In this document: positions 8,865-18,478 of the stretch, piece by piece
How the letters are laid out: each line of letters starts with the position of its first letter
Numbering within the stretch: position 1 is the stretch's first letter
Assembly: GCA_963776565.1 (NCBI GenBank)
Contig: CAVZNF010000005.1
Location: 425,109 to 489,108, forward strand
Reading direction: 5' to 3'
From: GMQP-bins7 sp963776565
GTDB lineage: Bacteria > Actinomycetota > Thermoleophilia > Gaiellales > Gaiellaceae
DNA length: 64,000 bases
Notes under the pieces: model-generated
Told to the model about the DNA's origin: nothing
Database searches by the model: none
The model's input: the letters and a program-made list of their open reading frames with translations, nothing else
Made by a program: the position numbers and the translations under genes

Positions 8865-9716
8865 CTACAGTTCTACGGCGGACGCCGATCCGCGCCCGAT
8901 CACGTGCACTGCCTGTCTCGGCATGACCACGTCGGTCCCGACTTCCGCCCGGATGCGACCAGGCGCACGCGGGTCCGAGAAGAGGACGGTTCCGAGCGCG
9001 ACGGCGCCTGCTCCGACCGACAGGAGGTCCACGACGTCTTCACCCGAGGCGACGCCACCCATCCCGACGATGGGCAGTTCGACCGCCTCCGCGCACGCGT
9101 GGACGCATGCGAGCGCGATGGGCTTGAGCGCCGGACCCGAGTACCCGCCCACACCGCGAGCGAGCTTCGGGCGGCACGACACCCCGTCGACGGCGAGACC
9201 GCGAATCGTGTTGATGAGCGAGAGGCCGTCCGCACCAGCGTCGGCGACCGCGCGAGCGGACTCCGCGATGTCCCACGTCGCGGGCGAGAGCTTCGCGTAC
9301 AGCGGCTTGCCCGTGACAGCCCGAGCCGCGCCGACGAGCTGCGCGGCGGTCTCGGGCGCCTCCTCTACGTTCGGGCAGGACAGGTTCAGCTCGATGGTGA
9401 CGACGTCGTCGTGTCCGTCGAGCCGTTCGCACATGTGCGCGAAGTCGGCAGCCGAGAAGCCTCCCACAGAGACCCAGATGGGGACGCCGAGCGCCGCGAG
9501 CCGCGGCAGGTTCTGCTCCAGGAACAGGTCGATGCCAGGGTTCTGGAGACCGATCGAGTTGAGCATCCCCGCGTCGGTCTCCGCGATGCGCGGTGGAGGG
9601 TTTCCCTCGCGTCGGAGCGGCGTGACCGTCTTCGTCACGAACGCGTCGAGGCTCTGGGCAACGTCCGGCGCGGTCAACGCGTCAAGGCACCCGGATGCAT
9701 TGAGAAGTGGAATCAC
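8865..9716 (-). CDS. pyrD: Dihydroorotate dehydrogenase catalytic subunit
   Basis: Oxidises dihydroorotate to orotate in UMP synthesis. This is the class 1B catalytic subunit: an FMN-binding TIM barrel with KTVTPLRREGNPPPR, the GLQNPG segment, ELNLSCPNVEE (catalytic loop region) and FMN-phosphate motifs VGMGGV and ALGTVLF. It pairs with PyrK, which passes electrons to NAD. The GTG at 9716 overlaps the pyrK stop (GTGA); longer upstream frames lie inside pyrK. 283 residues is slightly short but complete. Confidence 0.93.
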   Translation of the reverse strand: MIPLLNASGCLDALTAPDVAQSLDAFVTKTVTPLRREGNPPPRIAETDAGMLNSIGLQNPGIDLFLEQNLPRLAALGVPIWVSVGGFSAADFAHMCERLDGHDDVVTIELNLSCPNVEEAPETAAQLVGAARAVTGKPLYAKLSPATWDIAESARAVADAGADGLSLINTIRGLAVDGVSCRPKLARGVGGYSGPALKPIALACVHACAEAVELPIVGMGGVASGEDVVDLLSVGAGAVALGTVLFSDPRAPGRIRAEVGTDVVMPRQAVHVIGRGSASAVEL

Positions 9717-10417
9717 GCGGCGTCCCGCAGCACGGGGCCGTCGATGCACAGCCGGACGTAGTGACCGTCGCGCTCGACGACGCAGCCGTAGCAGGCGCCG
9801 TAGCCGCACGCCATCGGCGCCTCCCACGCGAGCTGCGAGCGTGGAGAGAGTGCGCGGACCGCCTCGAGCATCGGCTCCGGCCCGCACGCGAACACGTCGT
9901 GGGGCTCATCGGGAAGGAGCTCGGTCACGAGCCTCGGCTCGACGACGACGGCGGCACCGGGGAGAAGGCGCGCAGCCTCCGCGTGTCGATCGGAGCGGAA
10001 CCCGAGGATCGCCGGCGGGTCGCCCAGCGACTGCGCGAGGTACGGCATCGGCGCGATCCCGATGCCGCCCGCGACGAGCAACGGCCGCTCGACATCCAGG
10101 TCGAAGCCGTTGCCGAGCGGGCCGAGCACGTCGATTGCATCGCCGGGCCGGAGCTCGCACAGCGCACGTGTCCCCGGGCCGATCGGGTCGAGGAGGAAGG
10201 CAAGTTCGCCGGACGGCGCCTGGCAGAGACTCATCGGCCGCGGCAGCACACGGCCGGGTGCCTCGAGCATGAAGAACTGGCCGGGCGTGCCCGGCTCGAT
10301 CGCGCCCCGCGCGAGTCGCAGCAGCGTGTACGGCCCGACCGCGTCGGCTGCGACAACGGCCAAGCGCTCCCTTCGGGCCTCGCGGCCGCCAAGTGACAGA
10401 GCGTCGTGAGGCGTCAT
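9713..10417 (-). CDS. pyrK: Dihydroorotate dehydrogenase electron-transfer subunit
   Basis: The iron-sulfur flavoprotein partner of class 1B PyrD. An N-terminal FAD-binding ferredoxin-reductase fold (RPMSLCQAPSG; VAGGIGIAPMPYLAQ for NAD binding) is followed by a C-terminal [2Fe-2S] cluster site, CGYGACYGCVV with a fourth Cys in YVRLC. 234 residues. The ATG overlaps the carB stop by four bases, and pyrD follows with another four-base overlap, so the pair is translationally coupled to carB. Confidence 0.93.
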   Translation of the reverse strand: MTPHDALSLGGREARRERLAVVAADAVGPYTLLRLARGAIEPGTPGQFFMLEAPGRVLPRPMSLCQAPSGELAFLLDPIGPGTRALCELRPGDAIDVLGPLGNGFDLDVERPLLVAGGIGIAPMPYLAQSLGDPPAILGFRSDRHAEAARLLPGAAVVVEPRLVTELLPDEPHDVFACGPEPMLEAVRALSPRSQLAWEAPMACGYGACYGCVVERDGHYVRLCIDGPVLRDAA

Positions 10418-13400
10418 GCGTCGATCCCGATGCGCTCCTGGAGCGAGAGAGCGGACTCGGCGCGCGCGTTGGCGATCGCGTGCACAGCCGCCGCAGCCCC
10501 TGAGATCGTGGTCACGCACGGCACGCGCGCGACGAGCGCCGCCTCGCGGATGAGGTAGCCGTCGGCGCGTGCTCCACTTCCCTGCGGCGTGTTGACGACG
10601 AGGTCGCAACGTCCACTCCGGACGAGATCTACGACCGTCTCCTCTCCGCCAACGGCGTCGGCCACCTTGGTGATGTCGTCGATCTCGAGGCCGGCTGCGC
10701 GAAGCGTCCGCGCCGTCCCTTCGGTCGCGATCAGCTCGAATCCGAGCCCGGCGAGCGCCGCTGCGACTGGAACCGCCGCCGGCTTGTCCTCGTCCCGAAC
10801 CGACAGGAACGCCGTTCCCGACGTGGGTAGCGGCCGCCCCGCGGCGCGTTCCGCCTTGGCCAGCGCGGTCGGGAGGTCAGCCGCGCTCGCCATGACTTCG
10901 CCGGTCGACCGCATTTCCGGGCCGAGCACGGGGTCGGCGCCGGGGAAGCGTGCGAACGGCAGCACTGCCGCCTTGACGCTCACCTGAGCCGGGCGGGGAA
11001 CCGGCAGGTCGAGCTCGGCGAGCGTTGCTCCGGCGGCAAGCCGGCAGGCGGCGTCGACGAGGTTCACGCCGATCGCCTTGCTCGCGAAGGGCACGGTTCG
11101 CGACGCCCGCGGGTTCACCTCGAGGACGTAGACCAGCGCGTCGGCGATCGCGAGCTGCACGTTCAGGATTCCGACGACACCGAGCGCCGGTCCGAGCCGC
11201 TTGACGACGTGCTCCACCTCGAGCGCAGCGGCGAGTGTGAGCGAAGGTGCCGGAAGCACGCAGGCCGAGTCCCCGGAGTGCACTCCCGCCTCCTCGACGT
11301 GCTGCATGACCGCGGCGATGTAGACGTCCTCGCCGTCGCACAACGCGTCGACGTCGAGCTCGATCGCGTTCTCCACGAAGCGGTCGAGCAGGACGTTGCC
11401 GTCCACGACCGCCATGGCGGCCTCGAGCTGGTCGGCGTCGTAGCAGATGCGCATCGCCCGACCTCCGAGCACATACGACGGGCGCACGAGCACCGGGTAG
11501 CCGATCTCCGCGACTGCGACGAGCGCCTCGTCGACTCCGGAGACGATCGCCCACGGCGGGCAGCGAACGCCGAGCTCCTCGGCGAGCAGGCCGAAGCGCT
11601 CGCGATCCTCGGCCAGGTCGATCGCCTCGTGCGGCGTGCCGAGGATGCGATACCCGCCCTCCTCGATGTGTCGCGCGAGACGCAGCGGCGTCTGTCCGCC
11701 GAACTGGGTGACGACGCCGACGGGCTGCTCGCGGTCGCACACCGCCAGCACCTCCTCCGGGGAGAGCGGCTCGAAGTAGAGGCGATCGGAGGTGTCGTAG
11801 TCGGTCGAGACGGTCTCCGGGTTGCAGTTGACCATCACGGCCTCGTAGCCGAGCGCGCGGAAGGTCTGGGCGGCGTGGACGCAGCAGTAGTCGAACTCGA
11901 TTCCCTGGCCGATGCGGTTCGGGCCTGACCCGAGGATGACCACGCGCGGCGTGTCTCCGGTCGGGGGCGCCTCGTCCTCCTCGCCCCAGGTCGAGTAGAA
12001 GTAGTTGGACGCAGCGTCGACCTCGCCGGCGCAGGAGTCGACCCGGCGAAAGACGGGCCGGATGCCGAGCTCGTGCCGGCGCCGACGCACCTCGGCCCCG
12101 CTGATCCCGAGCGCCTCTCCCGAGCGTGTCGTCCCCCCAGCCGGCGCGCTTCGCGGCTGCGATGTCGCCGCCGGCCAGGATCGTGCGCGCTCGCGCGATC
12201 TCCTCCCGAAACCACGGATGCAGCCCCTCGGGGAGATCCTCGTCGGCGAGGCTCGACCACGGCGTCGGCGCCCCGCGCTCGAGCTCGCGCGATCCGTGCG
12301 CCTTGAGGAGCGCCTCCGAGAACGTACGACCGATGCCCATCGCCTCGCCGACCGACTTCATCTGCGTGCCGAGGGCCTGGTCGGCGCCGGGGAACTTCTC
12401 GAAGGCGAAACGCGGGAACTTGACCACGACGTAGTCGAGCGTCGGCTCGAAGCTCGCGGGCGTGGTCTTCGTCAGGTCGTTGGGGATCTCGTCGAGCGTG
12501 TAGCCGACGGCGAGCTTCGCGGCGACCTTCGCGATCGGATAGCCCGTCGCCTTTGACGCCAGCGCCGACGAGCGCGAGACGCGTGGGTTCATCTCGATCA
12601 CCCGTAGCTCGCCGGTGTCGCGGCTGCGTGCGAACTGGATGTTCGAGCCGCCCGTCTCGACCCCGACCGCGCGGATGATCGCGCAGGCGGCGTCGCGCAG
12701 CTCCTGGTAGGCCTCGTCGGAAAGCGTCATCTGCGGGGCGACCGTGACCGAGTCGCCCGTGTGCACGCCCATCGGATCGAGGTTCTCGATCGAGCAGACG
12801 ATGACGACGTTGTCCGCGCGATCGCGCATGACTTCGAGCTCGAACTCGTCCCAGCCGCGAACCGACTCCTCGACGAGGACTTGTCCGATCGGCGACTCCC
12901 AGAGACCCCGCTCGACGTGGAAGGCGAGCGTCGCAGGTTCGTCGGCGAAGCCGCCGCCGTGGCCACCGAGCGTGAACGCGGGGCGAACGACTGCGGGCAC
13001 GGGGATGCCGTCGAGCTCGGAGAGCGACGTCACGATCACCGATGCCGGCACCTCGAGGCCACATGAGCGGACGGCGTCGCGGAAGAGCTCGCGATCCTCG
13101 GCCCGGCGGATGACCTCGACAGGCGCTCCGATCAGCTCGACGCCGAGATCTTCGAGGACGCCCGCTTCGGAGAGCTCGATGGCGAGATTGAGCGCGGTCT
13201 GGCCGCCGAGCGTCGGCAGGAGCGCGTCGGGGCGCTCGCGCTCGAGGACGGAAGCGACGCTCTCGAGGTCGAGCGGCTCGATGTACGTGCGGTCGGCGAA
13301 GCCCGGGTCGGTCATGATCGTCGCCGGGTTCGAGTTCACGACGATCGTGCGGTAGCCCTCCTCGCGCAACACCTTTAGCGCCTGGCAGCCGGCGTAGTCG

Positions 13401-13477
13401 AACTCGCAGGCCTGGCCGATCACGATCGGCCCGGATCCGATGACGCAGATCGAATCGATGTCGTCGCGGCGCGGCAC
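10414..13477 (-). CDS. carB: Carbamoyl phosphate synthase large subunit (one-base frameshift)
   Basis: Makes carbamoyl phosphate from bicarbonate, ATP and ammonia supplied by CarA. The N-terminal half has SICVIGSGPIVIGQACEFDY and FTLGGHGGG. The C-terminal half repeats the architecture (VVILGSGPNRIGQGIEFDY, YVLGGRAM) and ends with the allosteric domain (TEGTARTL, TPQGSGARADGY). The two halves are in different frames. Removing one G from the run at 12119-12121 restores a continuous reading through LGEALGISGAEV, so this is almost certainly a sequencing indel. GTG start overlapping the carA stop by one base (TAGTG). Confidence 0.92.
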
Positions 13478-14517
13478 TAGGTGCGCAGCTCCTCGACGAA
13501 GCCCTCGAGGATGGGCCAGGCGTCGTGCGGACCTGGTCCGGCCTCCGGATGGAACTGAACCGAGCGAGCACGCCGCTCGGGGAAGTCGAAGCCCTCGACC
13601 GTCCCGTCGTAGAGCGAGATGTACGTCGCTTCGGCGTCCTCCGAGGGCGAGACGGCGAAGCCGTGGTTCTGGCTCGTAACGAGCACGCGCCCCGAGCGCC
13701 GCTCGAGCACCGGGTGGTTGGCGCCGCGATGGCCGAACGGGAGCTTGTACGTCGAGTGGCCGGTCGCGAGGCCGAGGAGCTGGTGGCCGAGGCAGATCCC
13801 GAGAATGGGGACGCGGCCGAGGAGCTCGCGCACAATCCCGGTCTCCGCGACGAGGGGCTCGGGGTCGCCGGGGCCATTCGAGAGGACGACGCCGTCGAAG
13901 CCGGCGAGCTCGTCGGCCGAGGTCGTGTGCGGGCAGACGGTCACCGCGGCGCCGGACTGCGCGAGACGGCGCATGATCGAGCGCTTCGCGCCGTAGTCGA
14001 CGACAGCGACTCGCGGCGAGCCTTCCTCGGCGAACACGTACGGCTCAGGAGTGGAGACCTGCGCGACGAGCGCTTGTCCTTCCATCGAGGGCTGCGCCCG
14101 CACCTGCTCGAGCGCGTCGGTCACGGAGAGCGCGCATTCGTCTGAAACCGCAGCCGCTCGCATAGCGCCCGAGTCGCGCAGTCGCAGGACGAGCGAGCGC
14201 GTGTCGAGCCCGTCGAGTCCGACGAGCCCATGCTCGCGCAGCCAGACGGCCCACTCCTCGCCGCCGAGTGAGCGCATGAGCGCCGCACGCGCGTGGGGCT
14301 CGCTCGACTCGCCTCGTTCGGGCGCGACGCCATAGTTGCCCACCATCGACGTCGTGAAGCAGACGAGCTGCTCGGCGTAGCTCGGGTCGGTAACCGTCTC
14401 TTGGTATCCGGTCATCCCGGTCGTGAAGACGGCCTCGCCGAACGCGACGCCGTCCGCGGCGACGGAGCGACCGCGGAAGACGGTGCCGTCCTCGAGGACG
14501 AGATAACCGCCGCTCAT
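13477..14517 (-). CDS. carA: Carbamoyl phosphate synthase small subunit
   Basis: The glutaminase subunit that hydrolyses glutamine and channels ammonia to CarB. The N-terminal CarA domain (LEDGTVFRGRS, GMTGYQETVTDPSY) precedes a class I glutamine amidotransferase domain with nucleophile Cys in GICLGHQ and the catalytic His/Glu in VQFHPEAGPG. 346 residues, a normal length. The ATG at 14517 is chosen because it overlaps the pyrC stop (ATGA). It lies in the pyr operon between pyrC and carB. Confidence 0.94.
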   Translation of the reverse strand: MSGGYLVLEDGTVFRGRSVAADGVAFGEAVFTTGMTGYQETVTDPSYAEQLVCFTTSMVGNYGVAPERGESSEPHARAALMRSLGGEEWAVWLREHGLVGLDGLDTRSLVLRLRDSGAMRAAAVSDECALSVTDALEQVRAQPSMEGQALVAQVSTPEPYVFAEEGSPRVAVVDYGAKRSIMRRLAQSGAAVTVCPHTTSADELAGFDGVVLSNGPGDPEPLVAETGIVRELLGRVPILGICLGHQLLGLATGHSTYKLPFGHRGANHPVLERRSGRVLVTSQNHGFAVSPSEDAEATYISLYDGTVEGFDFPERRARSVQFHPEAGPGPHDAWPILEGFVEELRT

Positions 14518-15785
14518 CGCTCGAACACCACGCGTCCGTCGGCGACCGTCTTCGCGACTTGCCCCTGGAGCTTCTCGCCGAGGAGCCACGAGTTGGCCGA
14601 GAGCGAACGGAAGCCCTCCTCCGTCACTGTCCACTCGCCGGCGAGGTCGAGGACGACGAGGTTCGCCGTGGCGCCCGCCTCGATCCGCGGCTCGGGCAGG
14701 CCGAACGCTCGCGCAGGCCCCGCAGACATGCGCTCGAGCAGTGTCTCGAGCGACACGATCCCGGGGAGAACGAGGTGTGTGTGCAGCGCCGCGAAGGCCG
14801 TCTCGAGGCCCGTCACGCCGAACGGCGCGTCCTCGAACGGCACCTCCTTCTCATGACGCGCGTGTGGCGCGTGGTCGGTCGCGACGCATGAGATCGAGCC
14901 ACGCCTGAGCGCATCGCGCAGCGACTCGCGGTCGTCGGCCGAGCGGAGCGGCGGGTTCATCTTGACGTTCGTGTCGAGCGAGCGGACGGCCTCGTCGGTG
15001 AGGACGAGATGGTGCGGAGTCACCTCCGCGGTGGCCCGCACGCCCGTGGCCAGCGCGTGGTCGACCGCGGCGACCGACTCGCGCGCCGAGAGATGCATGA
15101 GATGGAGCGGACGGCCCTCGGCTCCGGCGAGTGCCACGTCGCGCTCGACCATCACGCTCTCCGCCGTCGAGGGGTACGGGCCGAGGCCGAGCTCGGCCGC
15201 GACCGATCCCTCGTGTGCGTGACCGCCGTGCGAGAGCGACGGCTCCTCGCAGTGGAGCGCGAGACGCAGCTCCGTGAGGGCGCTGTACTGCAGCGCGCGA
15301 CGCATCAGGCCGGCGGAGACGACCGGCCGGCCGTCGTCGGTGAATGCAGCGGCGCCGGTGGCGGCGAGTTCGGCCATCTCCGTCAGCTCGTCGCCCAGCT
15401 GACCCTTGCTGATGGCCGCCATGAACCCCGTCGGCACGACAGCCTCGTCGCGCGCTCGCTCGACGAGAGCACCGAGAACGGACGCCGAGTCGACGACCGG
15501 CTCGGTGTTCGGCATCGCGAGGATCGCGCAGTACCCCCCGGCTGCGGCCGCCTCCGTTCCGGAACGGATCGTCTCCTCGTCCTCGCGGCCCGGTGTTCGA
15601 AGGTGGACGTGCGGATCGACGAAAGCCGGCGCGATCGTGAGCCCTCTCGGCGACCCAGGCTCGATCGCAGTGATCACACCGTCGGTCACCGTGATCCGAA
15701 GCGCCTCGTCGATCCCCTGCGCTGGGGCAATAACGCGGCCCTCGAGCGTCAGCGAGTCGCTGCGGCCGTTGCGCGAGACCAGCAT
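14514..15785 (-). CDS. pyrC: Dihydroorotase
   Basis: Cyclises carbamoyl aspartate to dihydroorotate. An amidohydrolase-superfamily TIM barrel of type I with the metal-binding DPHVHLR, further His ligands in LALHCEEPSL and LHLMHLSA, and the catalytic Asp in CVATDHAPHA. 423 residues fits the long bacterial DHOase. The barrel carries MNPPLRS, the substrate-binding motif. The start ATG overlaps the pyrB stop (TAATG). Confidence 0.94.
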   Translation of the reverse strand: MLVSRNGRSDSLTLEGRVIAPAQGIDEALRITVTDGVITAIEPGSPRGLTIAPAFVDPHVHLRTPGREDEETIRSGTEAAAAGGYCAILAMPNTEPVVDSASVLGALVERARDEAVVPTGFMAAISKGQLGDELTEMAELAATGAAAFTDDGRPVVSAGLMRRALQYSALTELRLALHCEEPSLSHGGHAHEGSVAAELGLGPYPSTAESVMVERDVALAGAEGRPLHLMHLSARESVAAVDHALATGVRATAEVTPHHLVLTDEAVRSLDTNVKMNPPLRSADDRESLRDALRRGSISCVATDHAPHARHEKEVPFEDAPFGVTGLETAFAALHTHLVLPGIVSLETLLERMSAGPARAFGLPEPRIEAGATANLVVLDLAGEWTVTEEGFRSLSANSWLLGEKLQGQVAKTVADGRVVFER

Positions 15786-16744
15786 TACGCGACGCCCACC
15801 GCTTCCGAGGCCGCAACCGGCGCCACCGTGAGAACGTCGTAGAGCACGGCCATCCGCACCACGAGCCCCGCCCGCACCTGATCGATGACGAGCGCCTGCT
15901 CGGAGTCGGCGACGCGCGGGTCGATCTCGATTCCGCGATTCATCGGCCCGGGGTGCATCACGACCTGCCCGGGCCGGACGCGGCCCGGCGTGATCCCGTA
16001 GAGCGCGGTGTACTCGCGAAGCGACGGGACGAACGCCTCCCCCATGCGCTCGTGCTGCATCCGCAGGACGTAGACGACGTCGGCGTCCGCGATCGCGCCG
16101 ATCTCGTGCGAGACGCTGCAGCCGAGCCCCTCGATTCCGCGCGGCACCAGGGTCGGCGGGCCGACGAGGACGGTCTCGCCTCCGACGAGCGCGAGTGCCT
16201 GGACGAGCGAGCGCGCGACGCGCGAGTGCAGGACGTCTCCGACGATCGCGACCCGCACACCCTCGAGCCGGCCGAGCGCCGCGCGCATCGCATACAGGTC
16301 CAGGAGCGCCTGAGTCGGGTGCTGGTGCTTGCCGTCACCGGCGTTCACGACGTGCGCATCGGTGAGACGCGCGATCAGCTGCGGCGCGCCGATCGACGGA
16401 TGGCGGACGACGATCACGTCCGGTTCGTACGCGGCGATGGTGAGCGCGGTGTCCTTGAGGGACTCGCCCTTGTCCACCGACGAGCCTGCGGAGCGGATCG
16501 ACATCGTGTCCGCCGAGAGGCGCTTGGCAGCCAGCTCGAAGCTCGCGAGCGTTCGCGTGGAGGACTCGTAGAAGAGATTCACGACCGTGCGACCGCGGAG
16601 CGTCGGCAGCTTCTTCATCTCGCGGTCGAGCGATGCGGCCAGCGACTGGGCGGTCTCGAGCATGCGCTCGATGTCGTCTCGGGTGAGATCGCCGATCGAC
16701 AGCAGGTGGCGGCGTGACGCTGCAGGCGGATGGAGCTCAGACAT
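15785..16744 (-). CDS. pyrB: Aspartate carbamoyltransferase catalytic subunit
   Basis: Joins carbamoyl phosphate and aspartate. The carbamoyl-phosphate motif FYESSTRTLASFE, the loop DKGESLKDT, HPSIGAP, GDGKHQHPTQALLDLY and HPGPMNRGIEI are all present and intact, giving a 319-residue enzyme of normal size. No pyrI regulatory subunit is present, as usual in Actinobacteria. The ATG at 16744 overlaps the end of pyrR by eight bases; longer upstream frames fall within pyrR. Confidence 0.95.
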   Translation of the reverse strand: MSELHPPAASRRHLLSIGDLTRDDIERMLETAQSLAASLDREMKKLPTLRGRTVVNLFYESSTRTLASFELAAKRLSADTMSIRSAGSSVDKGESLKDTALTIAAYEPDVIVVRHPSIGAPQLIARLTDAHVVNAGDGKHQHPTQALLDLYAMRAALGRLEGVRVAIVGDVLHSRVARSLVQALALVGGETVLVGPPTLVPRGIEGLGCSVSHEIGAIADADVVYVLRMQHERMGEAFVPSLREYTALYGITPGRVRPGQVVMHPGPMNRGIEIDPRVADSEQALVIDQVRAGLVVRMAVLYDVLTVAPVAASEAVGVA

Positions 16745-17333
16745 GGTCGCCGTCCTCTCGCTCCGCGACGAGGAAGACGCCGTCGCGCTCGTCGATCTCC
16801 ACCAGCTCGACCTGGATGCGCTCGTCGCGCCCTGTTGGAAGGTTCTTGCCGACGTAGTCGGGACGGATCGGCAGCTCGCGGTGACCTCGATCGACCAGCA
16901 CTGCCAGCTGAACTCGCGCCGGCCGCCCATACTCGAGAAGAGCGTCGATCGCGGCGCGGATCGTCCGCCCCGTGTAGAGCACGTCGTCGACGAGGACGAC
17001 GGTCATTCCCTCGATCGGAAACGCGATGCTCGTAGCGCGGACGACCGGTTGGCGTCCCGGTGGGCGGCCGCCGTCGCGGACGTGGACGTCGTCGCGGTGG
17101 AAGGTGATGTCGAGCGCGCCGACAGGGAGCGACACACCGCTCCGCTCCTCGACAAGCCGGCGAAGGCGCGACGCGAGCGGTGCGCCGCGCGACTGGATCC
17201 CGACGAGGGCGACGCTCTCGAGGTCGTCCGTGCGCTCGATGATCTCGTGCGCGATGCGGGAAAGCGCCTTCGCGATCGCCTCGTCGTCGAGGAGTTGCCT
17301 CGCGGTGGCGTCAGCGGGGACGTGCGTCGACAT
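16737..17333 (-). CDS. pyrR: PyrR regulator / uracil phosphoribosyltransferase
   Basis: Binds UMP/UTP and a conserved RNA stem-loop to repress pyr gene expression, and often has uracil phosphoribosyltransferase activity. The PRPP-binding motif VLVDDVLYTGRTIRAA is intact, and the N-terminus ALSRIAHEIIERT with VGIQSRGAPLA is typical. 198 residues. The ribosome site AGGAG lies five bases before the ATG, directly downstream of a PyrR-binding hairpin, so PyrR is expected to repress its own translation and that of the coupled pyr genes. Confidence 0.95.
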   Translation of the reverse strand: MSTHVPADATARQLLDDEAIAKALSRIAHEIIERTDDLESVALVGIQSRGAPLASRLRRLVEERSGVSLPVGALDITFHRDDVHVRDGGRPPGRQPVVRATSIAFPIEGMTVVLVDDVLYTGRTIRAAIDALLEYGRPARVQLAVLVDRGHRELPIRPDYVGKNLPTGRDERIQVELVEIDERDGVFLVAEREDGDHV

Positions 17334-17337
17334 CTCG

Positions 17338-17362
17338 CTCCTTTCCGGCCTCGCTGGACCGG
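17338..17362 (-). promoter_or_regulatory. PyrR-binding RNA stem-loop overlapping the SD
   Basis: Between the rnz stop and the pyrR start lies CCGGTCCAGCGAGGCCGG (17345-17362, minus strand): a 4-bp CCGG/CCGG stem (5 bp if the outer wobble is counted) closing the loop TCCAGCGAGGC. This matches the PyrR recognition consensus UCCAGAGAGGN known from Bacillus and mycobacteria. The Shine-Dalgarno AGGAG follows at 17338-17342. There is no room for a terminator/antiterminator, so control is most likely at translation, as described for mycobacterial PyrR. Confidence 0.85.
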
Positions 17363-17363
17363 G

Positions 17364-18362
17364 TTAAAGGATTGGCTCGGCGAGTGTAGCGCCCTCGTCC
17401 GCGGTCGGCCGGCCAGTGCGGGCACCCGAGCGCACCAGCTCCGGCTCGCCCCGCTCCGGGAACGGGATCGTGATCAGGTCGAAGTCGCGCGGGACGACTG
17501 TCGCGGGGAAGAGCTGTGTCGCCTCCTCCACCACCTGGTGTCCGAAGTACCTCGTCGAGACGTGCGTGAGCGCGAGAAGCTTCACGCCGGCCTCCTGCGC
17601 GACCAGCGCCGCTTCGCCGGCTGTCGAGTGCGACGTCTCCCGTGCACGCGCGCGCTCGTCGGCCAGGAACGTCGCCTCGTGGACGAGAACGTCCGCGCCC
17701 GTCGCCGCCTCCACCACCGAGGCTGCCGGCGCCGTGTCTCCCGTCATGACGAGCTTCCGACCCATCCGTGGCGGCCCGAGCACCTCGTCGGGCGCGACGA
17801 CGCGACCGTCCGCAAGCGTCACGCTCTCGCCGCGCTGGAGCGCGCCACGCTCACGGCCGTCGGGAACGCCGAGCCGATCGGCGGCATCGACGTCGAAGCG
17901 CCCCGGGCGCGAAGCCTCGACGATCGCGTAGCCCAGCGCCGTCATGCCGTGATCCACGGCGAACGGCTCGATCGCATAACCGTCGCGCTCCAGCCCCTCC
18001 CCCGCGTCGAGCTCGACCGCCGAGACCTCGTAGGTCAGCCGACCGAAGATCCGCCGCAACGTGCGGAGCAGCTCGTCGAGCCCTTTCGGTCCGTAGATGG
18101 TCAGGGGCACCTCGCGGCCGCGCAATGCAAACGTCTTGAGCATGCCCGGAAGGCCGAGGTAGTGGTCAGCGTGGTAGTGCGTGATGAAGATCTCCTCGAG
18201 CTCGACGAGGCCGACGTCGCTGCGCAGGAGCTGCCGCTGCGTGCCCTCCGAGCAGTCGAACAAGAGTCGTTCGCCGCCGCGCCTCACCAGCGTCGCGCTG
18301 AGCGCCCGCTTCGCCGTCGGCATGGAGCCTGACGTCCCGAGGAAGACGACGTCGAGGTCCAC
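17364..18362 (-). CDS. rnz: Ribonuclease Z
   Basis: Endonuclease that trims tRNA 3' ends. A metallo-beta-lactamase fold: N-terminal VDLDVVFLGTSGSMPT, the zinc motif THYHADHYLGLPG, the second ligand set VMTGDTAPA and the C-terminal LALTHVSTRY. 332 residues with an exosite-like insertion at about 130-190. The GTG at 18362 is chosen because it starts at the first beta strand. It ends one base before the PyrR hairpin, so read-through transcription from rnz could supply the pyr operon mRNA. Confidence 0.92.
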   Translation of the reverse strand: MDLDVVFLGTSGSMPTAKRALSATLVRRGGERLLFDCSEGTQRQLLRSDVGLVELEEIFITHYHADHYLGLPGMLKTFALRGREVPLTIYGPKGLDELLRTLRRIFGRLTYEVSAVELDAGEGLERDGYAIEPFAVDHGMTALGYAIVEASRPGRFDVDAADRLGVPDGRERGALQRGESVTLADGRVVAPDEVLGPPRMGRKLVMTGDTAPAASVVEAATGADVLVHEATFLADERARARETSHSTAGEAALVAQEAGVKLLALTHVSTRYFGHQVVEEATQLFPATVVPRDFDLITIPFPERGEPELVRSGARTGRPTADEGATLAEPIL

Positions 18363-18478
18363 GGCGGCCGATTGTACTCGGGCGCTCAATTTCGACCTTG
18401 TGCGAGCCGATACAGCTCGCATGCGGCATATGCGGGAATACCGCTCGTCCGGTCTCGGGCGTCCCTTGACGCTGCTCC

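Noticed and set aside
10877..13477. Two partly overlapping carB-like genes.
   Set aside because: They are the two halves of one CarB joined by a one-base indel; the overlap region of the longer frame is not protein-like beyond 12119.
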